64,000 nt of DNA from Romanomermis culicivorax (Eukaryota > Nematoda > Enoplea > Mermithida > Mermithidae): contig CAWUHX010000073.1 of assembly GCA_963922205.1 (NCBI GenBank), positions 1,054,001 to 1,118,000 of the forward strand. The letters run 5' to 3'. Of the stretch, positions 44,801-56,376 are shown piece by piece; position 1 is the first letter of the stretch; each line of letters starts with the position of its first letter. The notes below the pieces were generated by a model. That model saw only the letters and a list, made by a program, of their open reading frames with translations. It was not told where the DNA came from and did not search any database. The position numbers and the translations under genes are program-made.

Positions 44801-47800
44801 CACTGGTCGACACAGGAGCTGTTTTCTCACTCCTAGACCACAAGTTAGCGGCCCAGCTGCCCAACTTGTCACTATCACCAACCAGGGCACGCCCTATCGC
44901 AGCCAATGGGTCCCCGATCCCACTGCTAGGAGCAGCCTACATCACAGTTACAGTGGCTGATGTCTCTGAACGGATTCAGGTCCAAATACAGGAGAACTGT
45001 TCAGCTGAACTGGTCCTTGGAACCAACTTCCTCGGCCGGTTCAATTGTGTCAGCTTGAACTGGGAGAAATCCTTCCTCCAGTTCAAAGAAAGCAGAATCC
45101 CCTGTGACGGTCTCATCCACAGCCCACCTTCTGCCCGCGGCGCCTTGCCCCTGAAGGACTTGGTAATTCTGGAGCCTCGCTCCCTGACACGATTCACTGT
45201 CCCTGTCCCACCAATCTATACGAACGTGCCTGAGGTGGCCTTCTTTCCGAAGCACCTCACCGGATCTCAAAGACACGTATATTTTGCTGGAAGCGTGAGT
45301 ACCGTGACCAACGGTCACATACCACTTCAGGTAGTCAACCCGAGTACTCATTCCGTGGTTCTCTACCCGCACACGAGCATCGGTCATGTGCAGATGCATA
45401 GTGAGCCCTCACGGGAATCACCGGTCGACTCCGACACCGTCCTCGATCGTCAGTGGGTCGAGGCCAATGCTGTAATCTCACCGGACATCTCCCCTCGGGA
45501 CTGGGCAGCCTTACTTGATCTGCTGGTTGCATACACCGACCTTTATGCTCTTGATGAAAAGGACACAGGTTCCACTGATCTCGTCCAGCACGAAATCAGC
45601 ACGGGCGATGCCCGCCCAGTCCGCTGCTTCCCTTACCAGTCCTCACCTAAGGAGAAGGATCTCATCATGCAAGAGGTCAAGGCCCTCCAGGAGAAAGGTA
45701 TTATTCAGCCGAGCACGTCTCCGTGGGCTACTAATACTGTCCTGGTGTGCAAGAAAAACGGTTCTCACCGTATGTGTGTTGATTTTCGTGGTCTTAACGA
45801 GGTCACGAAAAAGGATGTCTACCCTCTCCCGCGGATAGATGACATTCTCGACACACTCAAGGGTATGAAATATTTCACTACCCTTGACCAGGCTAACGCT
45901 TATTGGTCAATCCCGATTGCCGAGGCGGATAAGGAAAAGACGGCTTTTAATACGCCTATTAGACTTTACGAATTCAATTATTTGCCTTTCGGTTTATGCA
46001 ACGCGCCAGGGACATTTCAACGCCTTATGGACCTCCTCCTTACTGGAATCCAATGGCGCACGGTTCTGACTTATCTCGACGACATTTTGGTGTTCGGGAA
46101 CTCTCACACCCAAATGCTTGAGCGCCTGGCAGATGTGTTCGCCCGTCTTCGCCGGGGTGGAATGAAGCTCAGACTGAGCAAGTGCAAATTCTCGCACTCA
46201 GAGGTAGAGTACCTAGGCTATCGCATCTCACAGAGCGGCCTAGAACCTGACCAAGCCAAGCTGGCCGCCGTCCAAAACCTACCCATTCCACGAAACGCCA
46301 AAGACATCAAGTCCTTCCTAGGCCTCGTGTCTTACTACAGGCGTTTCATCCCTGGTTGTGCCCGGCTCAGCGAGCCACTCACCAAGCTCTTACGGAAGGA
46401 AACTACTTTCCAGTGGTCAAAACCTCAGCAGGAGGCGTTCGATGAACTCCGCCGCCTGCTGACCAACCCTCCTATCCTGCGCCATCCGGACTTTTCGAAA
46501 TCCTTTATCCTTCAAACTGATGCGAGTATTTCGGGGATAGGAGCGGTTCTTAGCCAGTTAGACGAACATGGATACGACCATCCTGTCGCGTACGCCAGCC
46601 GAGGGTTAACAGCGGCCGAGAAAAACTACTCCATTACAGAACTGGAGACTCTCGCTGTTGTCCATTTCGTCAAGCACTTTCGACCATACCTCTTCCAACA
46701 CGAGGTGGTCGTTCAGACTGACCATACCGCGGTCAAAGCAGTGTTGGAGAAGCCTAACCCCTCTGCTCGGATCGCTCGGTGGGGACTCGCGCTCGCCGAA
46801 TTCAAACTGACAATTCAGCCGCGAAAAGGTCAGTCTAATGGTAATGCTGACGCATTATCACGCCTGCCGGATCCTAACTCCCTCACCGGTCAGAGTATTG
46901 ATGATACTCCCCTCTACAGACCTGAGGGGCATGTTATGATGATCACCGATGGTGCGCAGCACCTGGCGAGATCAAGAACCTTGACCGATGGTGTGCAGCA
47001 TCTGGCGCGTTCAAGTAATTCAGCACCAATCACTGTTGGCGTGGAGCGCCCGGTACGATCAGAGTCTTATGCCGAGATATCGGTTGGTGCGCAGCACCCC
47101 GACCTTTTCGCTGCTCAGCTGAAGGATCTGGAATTAGCCGACATCATTCGCTCCCTTAAGCCTCTGGGCGACCAGAATGATGTGGGCGGCTACCATCTGT
47201 TGGATAACGTTCTTCAGAAATGGACAGGCGAGTCCAATAAGATCGTCATACCCCGATCCATGGTTACTACCATTATCCGGGCCCATCATGATGACATCTT
47301 AGCTGGACACTTTGGTGCTAAACGTACTGCGCGGCTCATTGCTCGCAGATACCACTGGCCTTCCCTCAGTCGGGATGTCAAGTCCTTCTGTCAGCGGTGT
47401 GATCTTTGCCAACGGAATAAACCCGCTCGACAGAAAACCACTGCGACCCTGAAACCTATCACCATCACGGGACCGTTTCACCGGGTAGGTGTCGACTGTA
47501 TGGGACCAATGACCACTAGCGAAGCTGGCAACCGTTTCATCGTAGTCTTTATCGACTACTTTACGAAATGGGTCGAGGCTTTTGCTACTCCGGACATCAC
47601 TGCGCACACCATAGCCCGGCTGTTTGTAACGCAAATTGTCTGCCAGCACGGGGCACCGCAGATTCTTCAGTCAGATTGTGGCACTGATTTCACATCAAAA
47701 CTGATGACTGAAATCACTGTGATCTGCGCAACGAAGAAAATCCACTCTACCGCCTATCACCCGATGACCAACGGCGAAGTGGAAAGAGCTAATCAGACGC

Positions 47801-48453
47801 TAGCCACACGGCTACATATGTATGTTCATCAAGGACATACCGATTGGGATGAACACCTACCATACGCTGTGTTTGCCGTCAATATCAGCATGAATGAGTC
47901 AACAGGGTACTCGCCCTTTGAACTCATGTACGGTCGCACACCCATGCTCCCTGTTGATGCCGCGCTCTCATTCAACCCTCCGGCCCATATCATTAATGTT
48001 TCCTCATATGATATGGAGGTCAAACGTCATTTCACGAATGCGTTAACCTTAATCCAGAGTCGGATTGAGAAAGCACAGGAAGCCTACTCACGGTCGTACG
48101 ACCGGAAGGCACATGATGTCTCGTACAAAGTAGGGGATCAGGTGCTCAAACTGCGCACCTCCAGCAAACGTGGACTCACTCCTAAATTGCTGCCCATCTA
48201 CGATGGGCCCTACCTTGTAACAAGTGTGGCATATCCCAATGTCACACTTCGTCTCGAGATGGATCAGGAAGACACTGTACATGTCAACCAGCTTCGACTT
48301 TACGTGTCCCCTGAACAACCAAGTGAAGCAGAGGATACACCTCCCACTTCACAGGCAACAGGTTCAGCACCCTTATTGTATCCCTCAATAAGCCGGGACT
48401 TTACACCGAATCTGATTGACCCACACCTTGATGCAGAGGTCCCCGACCCGTAA
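41218..48453 (+). CDS. pol: Glycoprotein-protease-protease-RT-RNase H-integrase polyprotein
   Basis: This uninterrupted frame has 2,411 codons. Its first ~200 residues overlap the linker ORF in another frame and may not be translated; a later ATG at 41,698 lies closer to the signal segment. Residues 229-252 form a signal peptide. A cysteine-rich, N-glycosylation-rich ectodomain runs to a membrane anchor at about 776-806. Retropepsin 1 has DTG at 866-868 and LILGLD ending near 956. An Arg/Ser-rich linker precedes retropepsin 2, with DTG at 1198-1200 and LVLG at 1265-1268. RT has LDQANAYW (D1557) and YLDD at 1619-1622. RNase H carries D1768. The H2C2 finger ([11 protein letters not shown]) and integrase core D2093, D2153, E2189 show D-59-D-35-E spacing. 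All catalytic residues are present. I suspect, without proof, a class III-like or chuvirus-like glycoprotein. Confidence 0.9.
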   Translation: MSKRSRPPTSCLQHPSQCDSYDPTSPDGNSSSLPMGLSPSRPSRSSYWTGSHPRLQSMPSAEQSNRPVGSSCLLRPLHHRQQRHLLPRHRQRKWTLLLPRPRPRNPQMILHRGQQPNIHRRQQPKSNRRHQPKRHLRPLRPSRPSSNTWPSTRPYVRLTKMSASLRNPRSQRQSPHGHQKSVSSVKSTHAVDWSSISPARNQSRPTATKKKSDTAPQARFVKLSEHLQITFVQLFLTIKLTLVASLFLGVSLSAPAAQYQFCGLSRSGHPLELPQRVECKPPQSSWSPRRMNVTVYVPSSDPITATAWKCTLRSRKVCTNTGFFGSRGITADVITTQHLAPAACTLAHRTKMFGSQKLVGVRPGFYSTNQTLEVMYEWCCSDVCKTVTNLFIEEGQVASWDGTTALSTLGDVGGCSPTAGQCTTLDGVIVWPAKNFTARCHYHPKGNYTASMSGNHVIIDDLQVALKIPGNSRVFQLCPELHSTTVRMDQGLLLRIHGRYNLTQNLFRVATDSCPDPVNAKLNYLAQQIKESEINGFRFTWLELCSHAQCYLDLTWQLLRFDPTLGAQAFLQRNDLTAEFTGDALTIWPCQKVNATYVYHSYQVGNVCYKYLPVQVGGTIYFATPGGPDLIKSSPIVPCHHHFTGILRNRSGWFTESGAVHVSHIPLELFWKQRFNITHFEAPALFHDQLAMTPSNFAFFKQYVYKTEQIEAVLNRLVNFTAGLSLQPDAIYQAFAGVGTDIKASLEGVSLAANHVITGQQHTLAQGLHAVLSGPVQLIFNILITLTVLIGAGYLAYLGVSYYLSYRLRSKQVRFVSRFSPLGLYRKVQRWIGFHYLQNDVPSQLDRITPCFFVLLDTKETPAFLDTGCPRTIISQRLHKALAKESPKAVMAFQQHHDFNPLMSINGKAVHTILSGPYEIMLPGNRQPNTRIDIHLHVCKTTSPFWAPVDLILGLDFLEQFKNIMFDYQRNVCPLDAVELPLLLTTPEIDQIDPWWENTRALLRNSHRSGSRSRSRASSISRPHSRASSVASSRGSTRGSRASSRRASRHLSTLHGSGCPRPPPGTSPVTLEKGRYREPSDSDAPASPVPNAPPLSDTEIESLGATQSPKDHSDHVLTVQDESTLLNDPEPSVGYALVGLLRRTGLPIPKRSGKTKHDSSATTPDSGHVVTAFYPNDIQTPHIRVLLNNWVEAKALVDTGAVFSLLDHKLAAQLPNLSLSPTRARPIAANGSPIPLLGAAYITVTVADVSERIQVQIQENCSAELVLGTNFLGRFNCVSLNWEKSFLQFKESRIPCDGLIHSPPSARGALPLKDLVILEPRSLTRFTVPVPPIYTNVPEVAFFPKHLTGSQRHVYFAGSVSTVTNGHIPLQVVNPSTHSVVLYPHTSIGHVQMHSEPSRESPVDSDTVLDRQWVEANAVISPDISPRDWAALLDLLVAYTDLYALDEKDTGSTDLVQHEISTGDARPVRCFPYQSSPKEKDLIMQEVKALQEKGIIQPSTSPWATNTVLVCKKNGSHRMCVDFRGLNEVTKKDVYPLPRIDDILDTLKGMKYFTTLDQANAYWSIPIAEADKEKTAFNTPIRLYEFNYLPFGLCNAPGTFQRLMDLLLTGIQWRTVLTYLDDILVFGNSHTQMLERLADVFARLRRGGMKLRLSKCKFSHSEVEYLGYRISQSGLEPDQAKLAAVQNLPIPRNAKDIKSFLGLVSYYRRFIPGCARLSEPLTKLLRKETTFQWSKPQQEAFDELRRLLTNPPILRHPDFSKSFILQTDASISGIGAVLSQLDEHGYDHPVAYASRGLTAAEKNYSITELETLAVVHFVKHFRPYLFQHEVVVQTDHTAVKAVLEKPNPSARIARWGLALAEFKLTIQPRKGQSNGNADALSRLPDPNSLTGQSIDDTPLYRPEGHVMMITDGAQHLARSRTLTDGVQHLARSSNSAPITVGVERPVRSESYAEISVGAQHPDLFAAQLKDLELADIIRSLKPLGDQNDVGGYHLLDNVLQKWTGESNKIVIPRSMVTTIIRAHHDDILAGHFGAKRTARLIARRYHWPSLSRDVKSFCQRCDLCQRNKPARQKTTATLKPITITGPFHRVGVDCMGPMTTSEAGNRFIVVFIDYFTKWVEAFATPDITAHTIARLFVTQIVCQHGAPQILQSDCGTDFTSKLMTEITVICATKKIHSTAYHPMTNGEVERANQTLATRLHMYVHQGHTDWDEHLPYAVFAVNISMNESTGYSPFELMYGRTPMLPVDAALSFNPPAHIINVSSYDMEVKRHFTNALTLIQSRIEKAQEAYSRSYDRKAHDVSYKVGDQVLKLRTSSKRGLTPKLLPIYDGPYLVTSVAYPNVTLRLEMDQEDTVHVNQLRLYVSPEQPSEAEDTPPTSQATGSAPLLYPSISRDFTPNLIDPHLDAEVPDP

Positions 48454-48487
48454 CTCAAGATGCATTCTCTTCATTGTCCCCGCTTAC

Positions 48488-48521
48488 GGACAAGGACGTC
48501 CTTTTTCGAAGGACCGCCGTG
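48488..48521 (+). repeat. 34-bp repeat, first copy (partner at 48,940-48,973)
   Basis: The same 34 bp occurs just downstream of the ORF and again immediately before the 3' LTR, with one difference. The first copy contains the palindrome AAGGACGTCCTT. Both end in GAAGGACCGCCGTG, the last two bases of the second copy being the first bases of the LTR. Confidence 0.9.
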
Positions 48522-48631
48522 CCCCTCACAAAGTATCCACTCTTGTCCATGCTGGATCTTGGTGGATAGAAGAGAGCGTTCAGCAACCCAAGCGTCACGC
48601 CTTAGGCACATCCTCACGCGATAGCCTACAC

Positions 48632-48705
48632 CTCACTGGGTGCATCCTCTGCGATAGCCCGACAATCTGTACCTCACTGGGCGCATCCTCTGCGATAGCC
48701 TACAT
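48632..48705 (+). repeat. Short tandem repeat between ORF and 3' LTR
   Basis: CTCACTGGGYGCATCCTCTG followed by CGATAGCC occurs at 48,632 and 48,673, with a partial copy just upstream near 48,607. Confidence 0.7.
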
Positions 48706-48939
48706 CTTGCCCTGAAAATTTTTCTTTTCTGTGTTCTAGACTGTCACACAGGATACTCAATGCCGGCAACTTCACGCATCAACAACCCCCGCTTACCATA
48801 CCGCAGGACGAATTACGATCAAAGAAGGCTTCATCCGCCGACAACCCAACGGACCTATTCGACCACTCCCGCCGTCACACCTTGGAATGACCCACGACCA
48901 CGGACACGCCGTACAAAACCTCACTACTGACCACTGCAA

Positions 48940-48971
48940 GGACAAGGACGCCCTTTTTCGAAGGACCGCCG
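48940..48971 (+). promoter_or_regulatory. Pre-LTR motif in the polypurine-tract position
   Basis: The bases before the 3' LTR end in TTCGAAGGACCGCCG instead of a long purine run. Copy C has GGAGGACCGCC at the same position and copy A has AAGAGGAGCCC. Conservation suggests that this short purine block followed by CCGCC primes plus-strand synthesis in the family. Confidence 0.55.
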
Positions 48972-50418
48972 TGTCACGTGCCGCTCAATTCTCCAACGTC
49001 ACGTGATCCTGATCATGCCCACATTTTGTTATTTCTTCATGTTTCGTTTATTACTCGATCATGTTTTTGTTATTTCATTTTTTACACATGCATTTTGCGT
49101 TCGTTTTTATATTTTTCATGCATTTCTATGTTTCGTTTTGTTGTATTTTTATTTCTTTACAAACGCGGGCTACAGTAGGCCCTTTAGCTAAAAACTTCCG
49201 CCAGTCGTGCTCCACGAGCACATGGCTATTTTTGGTGCGCTCACGCACCTCTTATCATCAAAAATTAGCGTCGTTTTGTTACGCAAAACGACTAGCTAAG
49301 AAGTTTTAGCTAAAGACGTTCATATGCTTAGCATAGGCACTGCAGCCGGCCTCAGTGCTAAACGCATGTGAATGAAAAAATGTCTATGTGCTCATAGGCA
49401 TCTTCTGCATCGCGTCTAGCTGCAGAAGTTAGCTTGAGCGCCGAGAAACTCCGCCCAAGCTGCAGCTGTAGCCAAACATGTCCTTAAAAGGACATGTTTC
49501 TTTAGTTTTTCGCTCATTCTTGGGTTCAGCAAGCTTTCGTCCGGTTGTAACTCCGCGTCCGCCGCCCTTCGTCGAATTTGCATATTTTTATTGTACACCC
49601 GTGCGTCCGCCGCCTTACTACCAATAAATTTGCATAAATTTACCCTTGTTCACTGCGTCCGCCGCTCCCCGCCTACAGTACCCCGCTGCCCATCAGTGCC
49701 AGGTGTCCGACCGCCCCGGCTCGTGAATTAAACGTTGGAGTTTCGCCTCCCGCTCGCTCCCGCTCGCCGCCGCTCGCCGCCGCTCGCCACTAGGACGTTT
49801 TGAGGGTCGTATCCCCGCTCCCAGTGCCAGAAGACCGAAAGCATCCAGGGACTTGCCGCCCGTTGCGTCGTAATCGCTTGAGAAACAGGACTAGGTGAGT
49901 CTTCTCAGGGGATTATTGTTATTTGTGGGTTATTTGTTGGGAAATCCTTCCTAAGTCAGTTTCCCAAGGTTTCCACAGATAAGTAGGGCCTCCACATCTC
50001 AGGTTCGGGCTAAAAGGGGCTGTCTGGTTCATAATCGGGTCCCATAAATTAGGTCATTTTACGGGTGACCCTGTCCCCGCTCTCACTGAGTAGGACTCGG
50101 GGATTGTCGCACCTAGCCTGGCAGCGTTGTCCATTACCCTACAGCAAGACCCCAAGGACAACACAAGAGAACCAACTATAGACCTCCCTATAGCCATCAT
50201 TCGCCAGGTTAGGCCCCAACGCCAACTTGGGAAGCCTGGGGAAAATGCCAGTATCCATCAGGAGTCACAGCCTATTACTCACTGTAATAGGATCAATCTG
50301 ATATGGTTCACCATCAATGTGACGTCTAAAACACGGTATTACCTGATGAGATACCCAAACCTCCCCAGCTCTCCCAACTTAAACATGTCATACACGTGAC
50401 ATGGCGTAAAATGTGACA
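48972..50418 (+). repeat. 3' LTR of the young gypsy element
   Basis: This 1,447-bp repeat differs from the 5' LTR at seven positions by eye. It is followed directly by the target duplication CTAC at 50,419-50,422. The 26-bp palindrome of the 5' LTR recurs at 49,474-49,499. Confidence 0.95.
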
Positions 50419-50420
50419 CT

Positions 50421-50485
50421 ACCATATGGCTAGCCATAAGATTGGAAATTCATGGGGGCAGTCACTCAATGGCTAGCCATATGGT
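50421..50485. repeat. 17-bp perfect inverted repeat at the insertion site
   Basis: ACCATATGGCTAGCCAT at 50,421-50,437 is repeated in inverted form at 50,469-50,485, with 31 bp between. The left arm overlaps the last two bases of the target duplication, so the element inserted at the edge of a potential hairpin. DNA from 50,486 to 51,144 shows no gene. Confidence 0.9.
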
Positions 50486-51144
50486 TAACGATTTCTGGGT
50501 GGCGGTATACCCTAATTACCCTAAATATACCCTAATTAGGTTCACACTGGCAACATTAACATCTTCTTTGGGGTCTCACTTGTCATCATAGAAGATTTAA
50601 CCATCAATTTCTCATGCTATTCTCAGTCATTATGCTCTCAAATAGTTTTATCGGAATGATTCTCACAATGCTTGTAAATTAGAAATTATGTTTGATAAAT
50701 TCAATTTTTTTCTTAATTTTAATGAGCAATTATCAGACAGTTTGGAAATGCTCAAAAATTAAGCATCTATGAGCCATTTCAAGCAAAAAACAACTTCAGA
50801 AAAATGGGATAAAAATTTTTGACTCCTTTCCTCATTTGGGGAAAAAAGTTTCTAAGATTCTCTTATTGATTGATTGAAAGCAGTGACTGTTAGGGGACTG
50901 GTTTTTACTAATAAAAAATAAAAATTACATCGTAAATTATATAAAAATTACATTGAAAATTTTTTTGTTTGCCATAGTTGTATGTTTTTGAATAGGTATA
51001 TGAATTTTGAACTTCTCTTTTTATTCTTTATTACATTTTAAATTTTTACATATCTGTTATACTAGTAAAATATGTCAAAACGTAATGGAAAGAAACGTTT
51101 TCACCAACTGGGAGCACAGGAAGAAAGCTGGGAATTTTGTGTTT

Positions 51145-54100
51145 CAGGCCGGCCATCAATCGGGAAAACTGGGAATTTTAATTGCAACTGAGAAAACCAG
51201 GAATTTTGTGGGAAAAAACTATGCCCCAAAAAATTACCAGAAGAAAGATTTGTTGGTGCCACCCAAAATTGTTTTACTCAATCTATCAGTTTATGTCCTA
51301 TTACAGTTTGTTCTATTATGCAAATAAATCATTTATCTTTGTTGCTGTTGTTAGCTCATTGTAGCTTCCATTATAATCTATATTTTATTATTAACATAAG
51401 ATAAATTATTGTTCATCAGCAACACTTTTTTTCTGTTTTTCATCATTTCGAAAAAATGGTAGGAAAAAATACCTTTAAAATTGAATGGATGAATAGCAGT
51501 ATTCACCCCCAATTGGCTCTGTGGATCATCGAATCGCCCAATGGTGATCAGAGTTCGTCTTACTGCATTTTGTGCAAAAAAGTTTACGATATTTCCACAA
51601 ATGGATCGCCAGGTGCTGACAAGTCACGCAAAGAGTAAAAAACACATCTCGACTTTGGCTGGTAAAACTACTTTTCAAATTGTACAAACATGGAAATTAA
51701 ATTAATAAAGCACTGTTTGTTTTATAAGCTAATCAGCAAACAGAATGGCTTAGACCCCACTTAACTACACCCATAAACCGGACAAATTCAACCAAGAGCC
51801 AACCAAATTTAACAACGCCCATCGAAGTTGTCATAGATAAAGATGTGACCTAATTCCATAACTCCTCATTGTAAGGTTTTTGTAAAATAATTTGAAAAAA
51901 TCATGAGGATAATCGATATTATTATATCTGTAATTTTTATTTAGCGACTATTTCGACGTTAAATCCATTCATAGTCAAAGAGCAAGTTATCATGGCCGAA
52001 ATTAAATGGGCCTTGAAATCGATTTCGAATCAATTCAGTTTTAGAAGTTGTGCTGGAATAAGCGATTTATTCAAATCGATGTTCCCTGATAGTGAAATAG
52101 CCTGAAGCTTTTCAATGGGAAAAACTAAATTGGCCTACATCGTTTCATTTGGCCTAGCACCATATTTCCAGCAAGAAATAAGAGCAGAGTTGAATGGTTG
52201 CGATTTTTTGCAGTGTGCTTCGATGAAGCACTGAACAAGGTGGCTCAACGTTGCCAAATGGACGTTTTAGTTCGATATTTTGGGCCTAAAGGCGTACAAA
52301 CAAGGTAGGTTCTTACTAATTAATTATTAATTATTAATTTGAACTACAACAATTTTCAATAGATATCTCACGTCAGCTTTTCTCCGGCAAACAACAGCTG
52401 GCGATTTACCCAAATCATTTGTCAATGCCTTGAATTTCGCCGACAAATCAAAATTTCTACAAATTTCTATGGACAGTCCAAAAGTTAATTGGACATTTTT
52501 GTCTTTGTTTGAAGTAAGTTATTTCCAATTCCTTCTAAAGGTGAACATTTTTATCACATCTTATTATATTAACTAGGAATATATGACGGACTCGAGTTCA
52601 GACAAAAAATTATTGGATCTTGGATCCTACAGTTTGCACCTTGTTCACAACGCCTTTAAAGCTGGCCACAAATCGTCTGGTTGGAATTTATTGGAGTTTT
52701 TGCGCTCCATATACTATCTTTTCGAAGACAGTCCAGCAAGAGGCACTGACTTCAAAGAAATTACAGGTAATCTTATTGTATTTATAATTATTGTTGCTAT
52801 TCACAAAAGTATCCTTCGGGGTACCAACGTTTTCGCAAAAAAGTTTTGTGGTCATCAATGGTTAGAAAACCATGATGTTGTTGACTGCGCACTTGAAGAA
52901 CTTGAACTTGCACACTTGAAGAAATATGCTGAAAACATTAAAAATCGACCTAACATCAGTTCATTTGACAAAGTAGAAGCTAATATGAAATGGGTTTTTC
53001 TGGAGGTGCATTTGGAGTTCTTCAAGGTGTCTATGTTTTCTATTGCATGTCATGCATTATGTGAAATCCAAATACAAAATTTTAAGCTATTGCATTTCAG
53101 CTGGAGCCGTTTCTTATGAAATTTCAATCGAACAAGCCTATGGCACCTTTCTGGTACGACGAATTGATGATATTAATAAAAGAACTGGCATCCCGCATCG
53201 TCAGTGACCAAGTTTTGGACGAGTGCAACAATTCAACAAAATTGTTGCACGTTTTAGATGACAAAAAAAATTTGAAAGATGTATTAAAAACGGATATTGG
53301 TAACAGTTTAATATGCATTTATAAAATTTTATTTTATATTTCTCCAACTTAAAAATTCAATTTAGGCTTTGGTGCCAAAAAAGCCCTTCAGAACAAGGGG
53401 GTTACGAAACTACAAATGATGGCTTTTTATCAGGATAGTGCCAAATTCGTATCAGCTTTTATGCAAAAGATTTTTGAACGTTCACCCTTGAAATTATGTG
53501 CCACACAAGCAATATCGTTTTGCTTGCCTGGCCTTATTAAACAACAATAGATGATGGCGACCAGTCGATTGAAAACCTTATTAGAAGTTAGTACACTCGG
53601 GAAAATCTTTATTTAATTTGCATTGTTTTATTAATGAACAAGTCAATATTAAATACATCAGATGCTTCTCAACAAAAATTCGTTGTCATCATCTGAATGT
53701 GACCATTGCCTCAATGATTTCGAGCACTTCATGAAAACGGCCGAATTTAGCTCTTTTGTTTACCAGAATGAATCGGACTGCCTTAATGAATTTTGGTCCA
53801 GTCGTGACGTTCCAAGTTCACTCACGAAAGTCATTAAGATGGTGTTATCCCTTATGCAGGAAAATGCTTCTGTAGAAAGTGGTTTCAGGGTCAATGAAGA
53901 TCTTTCGGTCGAAAATTTGCAGGAGTCTTTGTTAGTTAATCAAAGAATTGTTTACGATTCAATCAAACATCATGGCCGTCCTTCAAATATTGAAATAAGC
54001 AAAGTGGATTTATGATTTGTCCTATCAATCAATATTACTAATTTTCATATTTTGACATCAGGAATTACTGAAAGATGTCAAAGTGTCATCATCATGTTAC

Positions 54101-54397
54101 AAGGCCCCGCTAGAAGAACAAAGCCGGCAGAAACTCGCCGAGGATGCCGCACTTGTTCAAAAAAGGAAACTTTCACTTGTAATAAAAGAATTAGAGATGA
54201 AAAGAAAACGAGTGCAAGAAGAATCGTCAGCCAAAAAAATGACTTGGATGCTCGTATTGTGCAGCTAAAAAAAATTGTCATAAATTTTAGTGTAAAAAAA
54301 CTTGTGTAGATTGAGTGAGTTATAACATATGTTTCAAACCGGGAATTTTCCCCTGAAAAACTGGGAATTTTATTTTTCCAAACTGGTGGCCACCCTG
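51145..54397 (+). mobile_element. Decayed hAT-type DNA transposon
   Basis: The left end starts CAGGCCGGCCATCA and the right end, read inward on the minus strand, starts CAGGGTGGCCACCA. Both are followed by GGGAAAA and CTGGGAATTT motifs, giving imperfect terminal inverted repeats. A CAGGG-type start is common among hAT elements. The 8-bp flanks (TTGTGTTT left, GTGTTTGT right) share only GTGTTT, so the duplication is not exact. Between the ends lies a multi-exon transposase-like gene in plus orientation. Confidence 0.65.
51456..54308 (+). pseudogene. Multi-exon hAT-family transposase gene with BED-like finger, damaged
   Basis: The N-terminal exon (from ATG 51,456) has a zinc-finger half CILCKK. 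After a one-base frame break near 51,605 it continues as TSHAKSKKH, together a BED-like C2H2 finger. From about 51,960 the body matches the hAT catalytic region (CFDEALNKVAQ near 52,217, with damaged frames just before). Introns with GT-AG ends fit at 52,305-52,362 (58 bp) and 52,514-52,576 (63 bp). Another likely ends at AATTTAG near 53,366, and one ends at CATCAG near 53,662. KFCGHQWLEN near 52,840 and the C-terminal block 53,662-54,015 (LMQENASVESGFRVN, a dimerisation-like region) are well preserved. A last exon (54,061-54,268) encodes a Lys/Glu-rich coiled tail. In-frame stops near 52,103 and 53,549 indicate a pseudogene. Confidence 0.65.
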
Positions 54398-55284
54398 GTG
54401 TTTGTGAATCGCTATGAACCCTGTTCAGTTTGGATCAAACTAAAAAAAGACTCCTTGAACTTTTCACTCAGTTGCTTGCCTGAAAAAAATTTTTGAACGC
54501 AATGCACCAGAAGTTTGTGTTCCAGTTTCTAGTAGAATGATGTTCTTTAGCAAAGCTCCAGTTTGCAAGTTGCCTCACTAACTTAACTCCCATTTTCTAT
54601 ATTTTCTATGTATATATCTATATATACATAAGAAAAAAACTTGAATAGATAAAAAATATTTAGCAAAAACAATGCTCCAAGAAAGCATTTCAGTAGTTGG
54701 TTGGTAACTGTTTTTGCTTTTATATTTACATAAAATTGGTTTCGAAAATTTACCCTTCTGAAAATCTCACTGGCTAGTGTGCCAGTTTTGACATCTAGTT
54801 GATAAACACCCATAGAATCAAATGAACAGAACTAGAGTAATTGAATGAAGTCGTATTCTGTCCTTTTAGCATATAGTCTAGGGACAGTAAGTTAATTTTG
54901 GAATTTATTAACTGAATGTCTGAAATTTAAATTTCAAAAGTCAAAAAAATTTATTTGGCAAATTTTCTTGGCCCATTTATTTATTTTGCCCTAGAAAATT
55001 TTTTCATGCTTATTTTTGCAGCATTTGTTAACACTAAAAATTTTTTACAACAATGCCAGGCGGTAGAATTAGCAGTGGGAGGCCACCAAAGAAATTTTCT
55101 CATGTTTAATTGTCTATCGAGATTTTGGAAGATACAAAAAATTTAGCAGCGTGTTTGGAAAAAATGATGCAGCTTGAACCAGCCTTCTAAATTTCTGGGA
55201 TGAAGGTCATGTTGTATTTTGGTTTGGTCGGGGCGGAGATGATGCGGCGTGAGCAGGATTGGGATTCTGAGGTTACGTCCTTAA
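54398..55284. other. No gene recognised
   Basis: AT-rich DNA with short open frames and a TATATA run near 54,598-54,630. It becomes GC-richer near 55,200, at the approach to the right-hand element. Confidence 0.4.
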
Positions 55285-55803
55285 TGTACGTGCTTCCCAC
55301 ACCCACATTTACCCGATAAACTAATTACTGGTACTTAAACCCCAACACTAATTATCCCAACAATTAAAGAAAGAACGACTTTCTTTAATTGTCTCCCTTG
55401 TTACGCAAGATTGAAAGGCGAAGGATTTTCTACCTTTTAATGTTACGCAATAATGTACAAAACTTACGTGAACAACAACGGAGACCGGCGAGACGAAAAG
55501 AAAAAAAAATAAAAGAACACTAAATCAACTCCCACGCACGGGCGAGAGAAAAGACGAAAAGGCGTGGTGGGAGGCGGCGAGTATGTACTAGTGGTGGCCA
55601 ACGGGGCGCACAACTAGTTTATGAAAACATATAAAATTATAAGGTTAATAATAATAACTGAGAGAGACCAGCGCACGCGTACCGACGTGCGCTACAGTAA
55701 GATGGCTACTGGTGGTCCGCGTTGCTCTCTCCACTTGCCACCTGCGGGCCTCTAACGCGCTTTGACAAAACGATAAAAAATCGGCGGAAAACACACTACA
55801 ACA
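55285..55803 (-). repeat. 3' LTR of the right-hand gypsy element (lower edge uncertain)
   Basis: On the minus strand the sequence AAGGGGGGAGGGG is followed directly by TGTTGTAGTGTG at 55,803, the typical arrangement of a polypurine tract and LTR start. The partner LTR is outside the window. The lower boundary is a guess at a TGTACG near 55,285, which would give a TG...CA repeat of about 0.52 kb. Confidence 0.5.
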
Positions 55804-55819
55804 CCCCTCCCCCCTTGCA
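55804..55819 (-). promoter_or_regulatory. Polypurine tract of the right-hand element
   Basis: The minus strand reads AAGGGGGGAGGGG immediately upstream of the LTR start, suitable as the plus-strand primer in reverse transcription. Confidence 0.65.
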
Positions 55820-56376
55820 GTAGATCGCCCTAAGCGATTGTCAAGAAATACCGAAAAACGTGCAAGGAGAAGGGCTCCGCCACTACAGGCCGTCGCCGGG
55901 GTTGCCGAAGAATTCTTCGGCGTCACACAATGGGGCCGGCGGAGTTGTTGGGGTAGTTTGAGCCGATTTTTGGGGCGGCGACAATAGGGCGTCCAGCGGC
56001 AAAGGTAAGGACAAAACAGGGCAAGTGGGGGCGTGTAGCGGGCCACGGGTGGTCAACTTACTGTGTGATTGCAGCGTCGGCTGCACGTGCGCTGGAAACA
56101 CTAGTACAAAAATGTAAAGCATGAACGAGATTAGAAATTAAACAACCAGTTTGAAATGAGGCTAAGAAAAACAAACAAAGACAAAGAAAACAAAATTACT
56201 GTACAAAAAGCTTCGTTTTAATGGCGGCGGCGGTGGCGAGTATCGGATGCAGATCGGTAGTTTCGAGGAGAATCGCGGCGGTCGCGTTCGTTTCCGCGAT
56301 ATCGATCGTTATGGTAGCCATGTGGATCGCGAGGGTCGTCGTGGCCATCAAAACGGATATTACGGGAGTAGCGGGA

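Larger units (their letters stand above)
23275..50418 (+). mobile_element. Young Ty3/gypsy element with internal glycoprotein, split by a BEL insertion
   Basis: The element is bounded by two LTRs of equal length (23,275-24,721 and 48,972-50,418, 1,447 bp each). They begin TGTCAC, end GTGACA and differ at only seven positions by eye. The flanking 4-bp duplication CTAC occurs at 23,271-23,274 and 50,419-50,422, as expected for Ty3/gypsy integration. Inside lie a 3.7-kb leader, Gag, and a very long glycoprotein-protease-RT-RNase H-integrase frame. A 10,942-bp BEL element plus its 5-bp target duplication interrupts it between 30,227 and 41,175. Without that insertion the element would be about 16.2 kb. 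RT and integrase motifs are intact. Confidence 0.95.
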
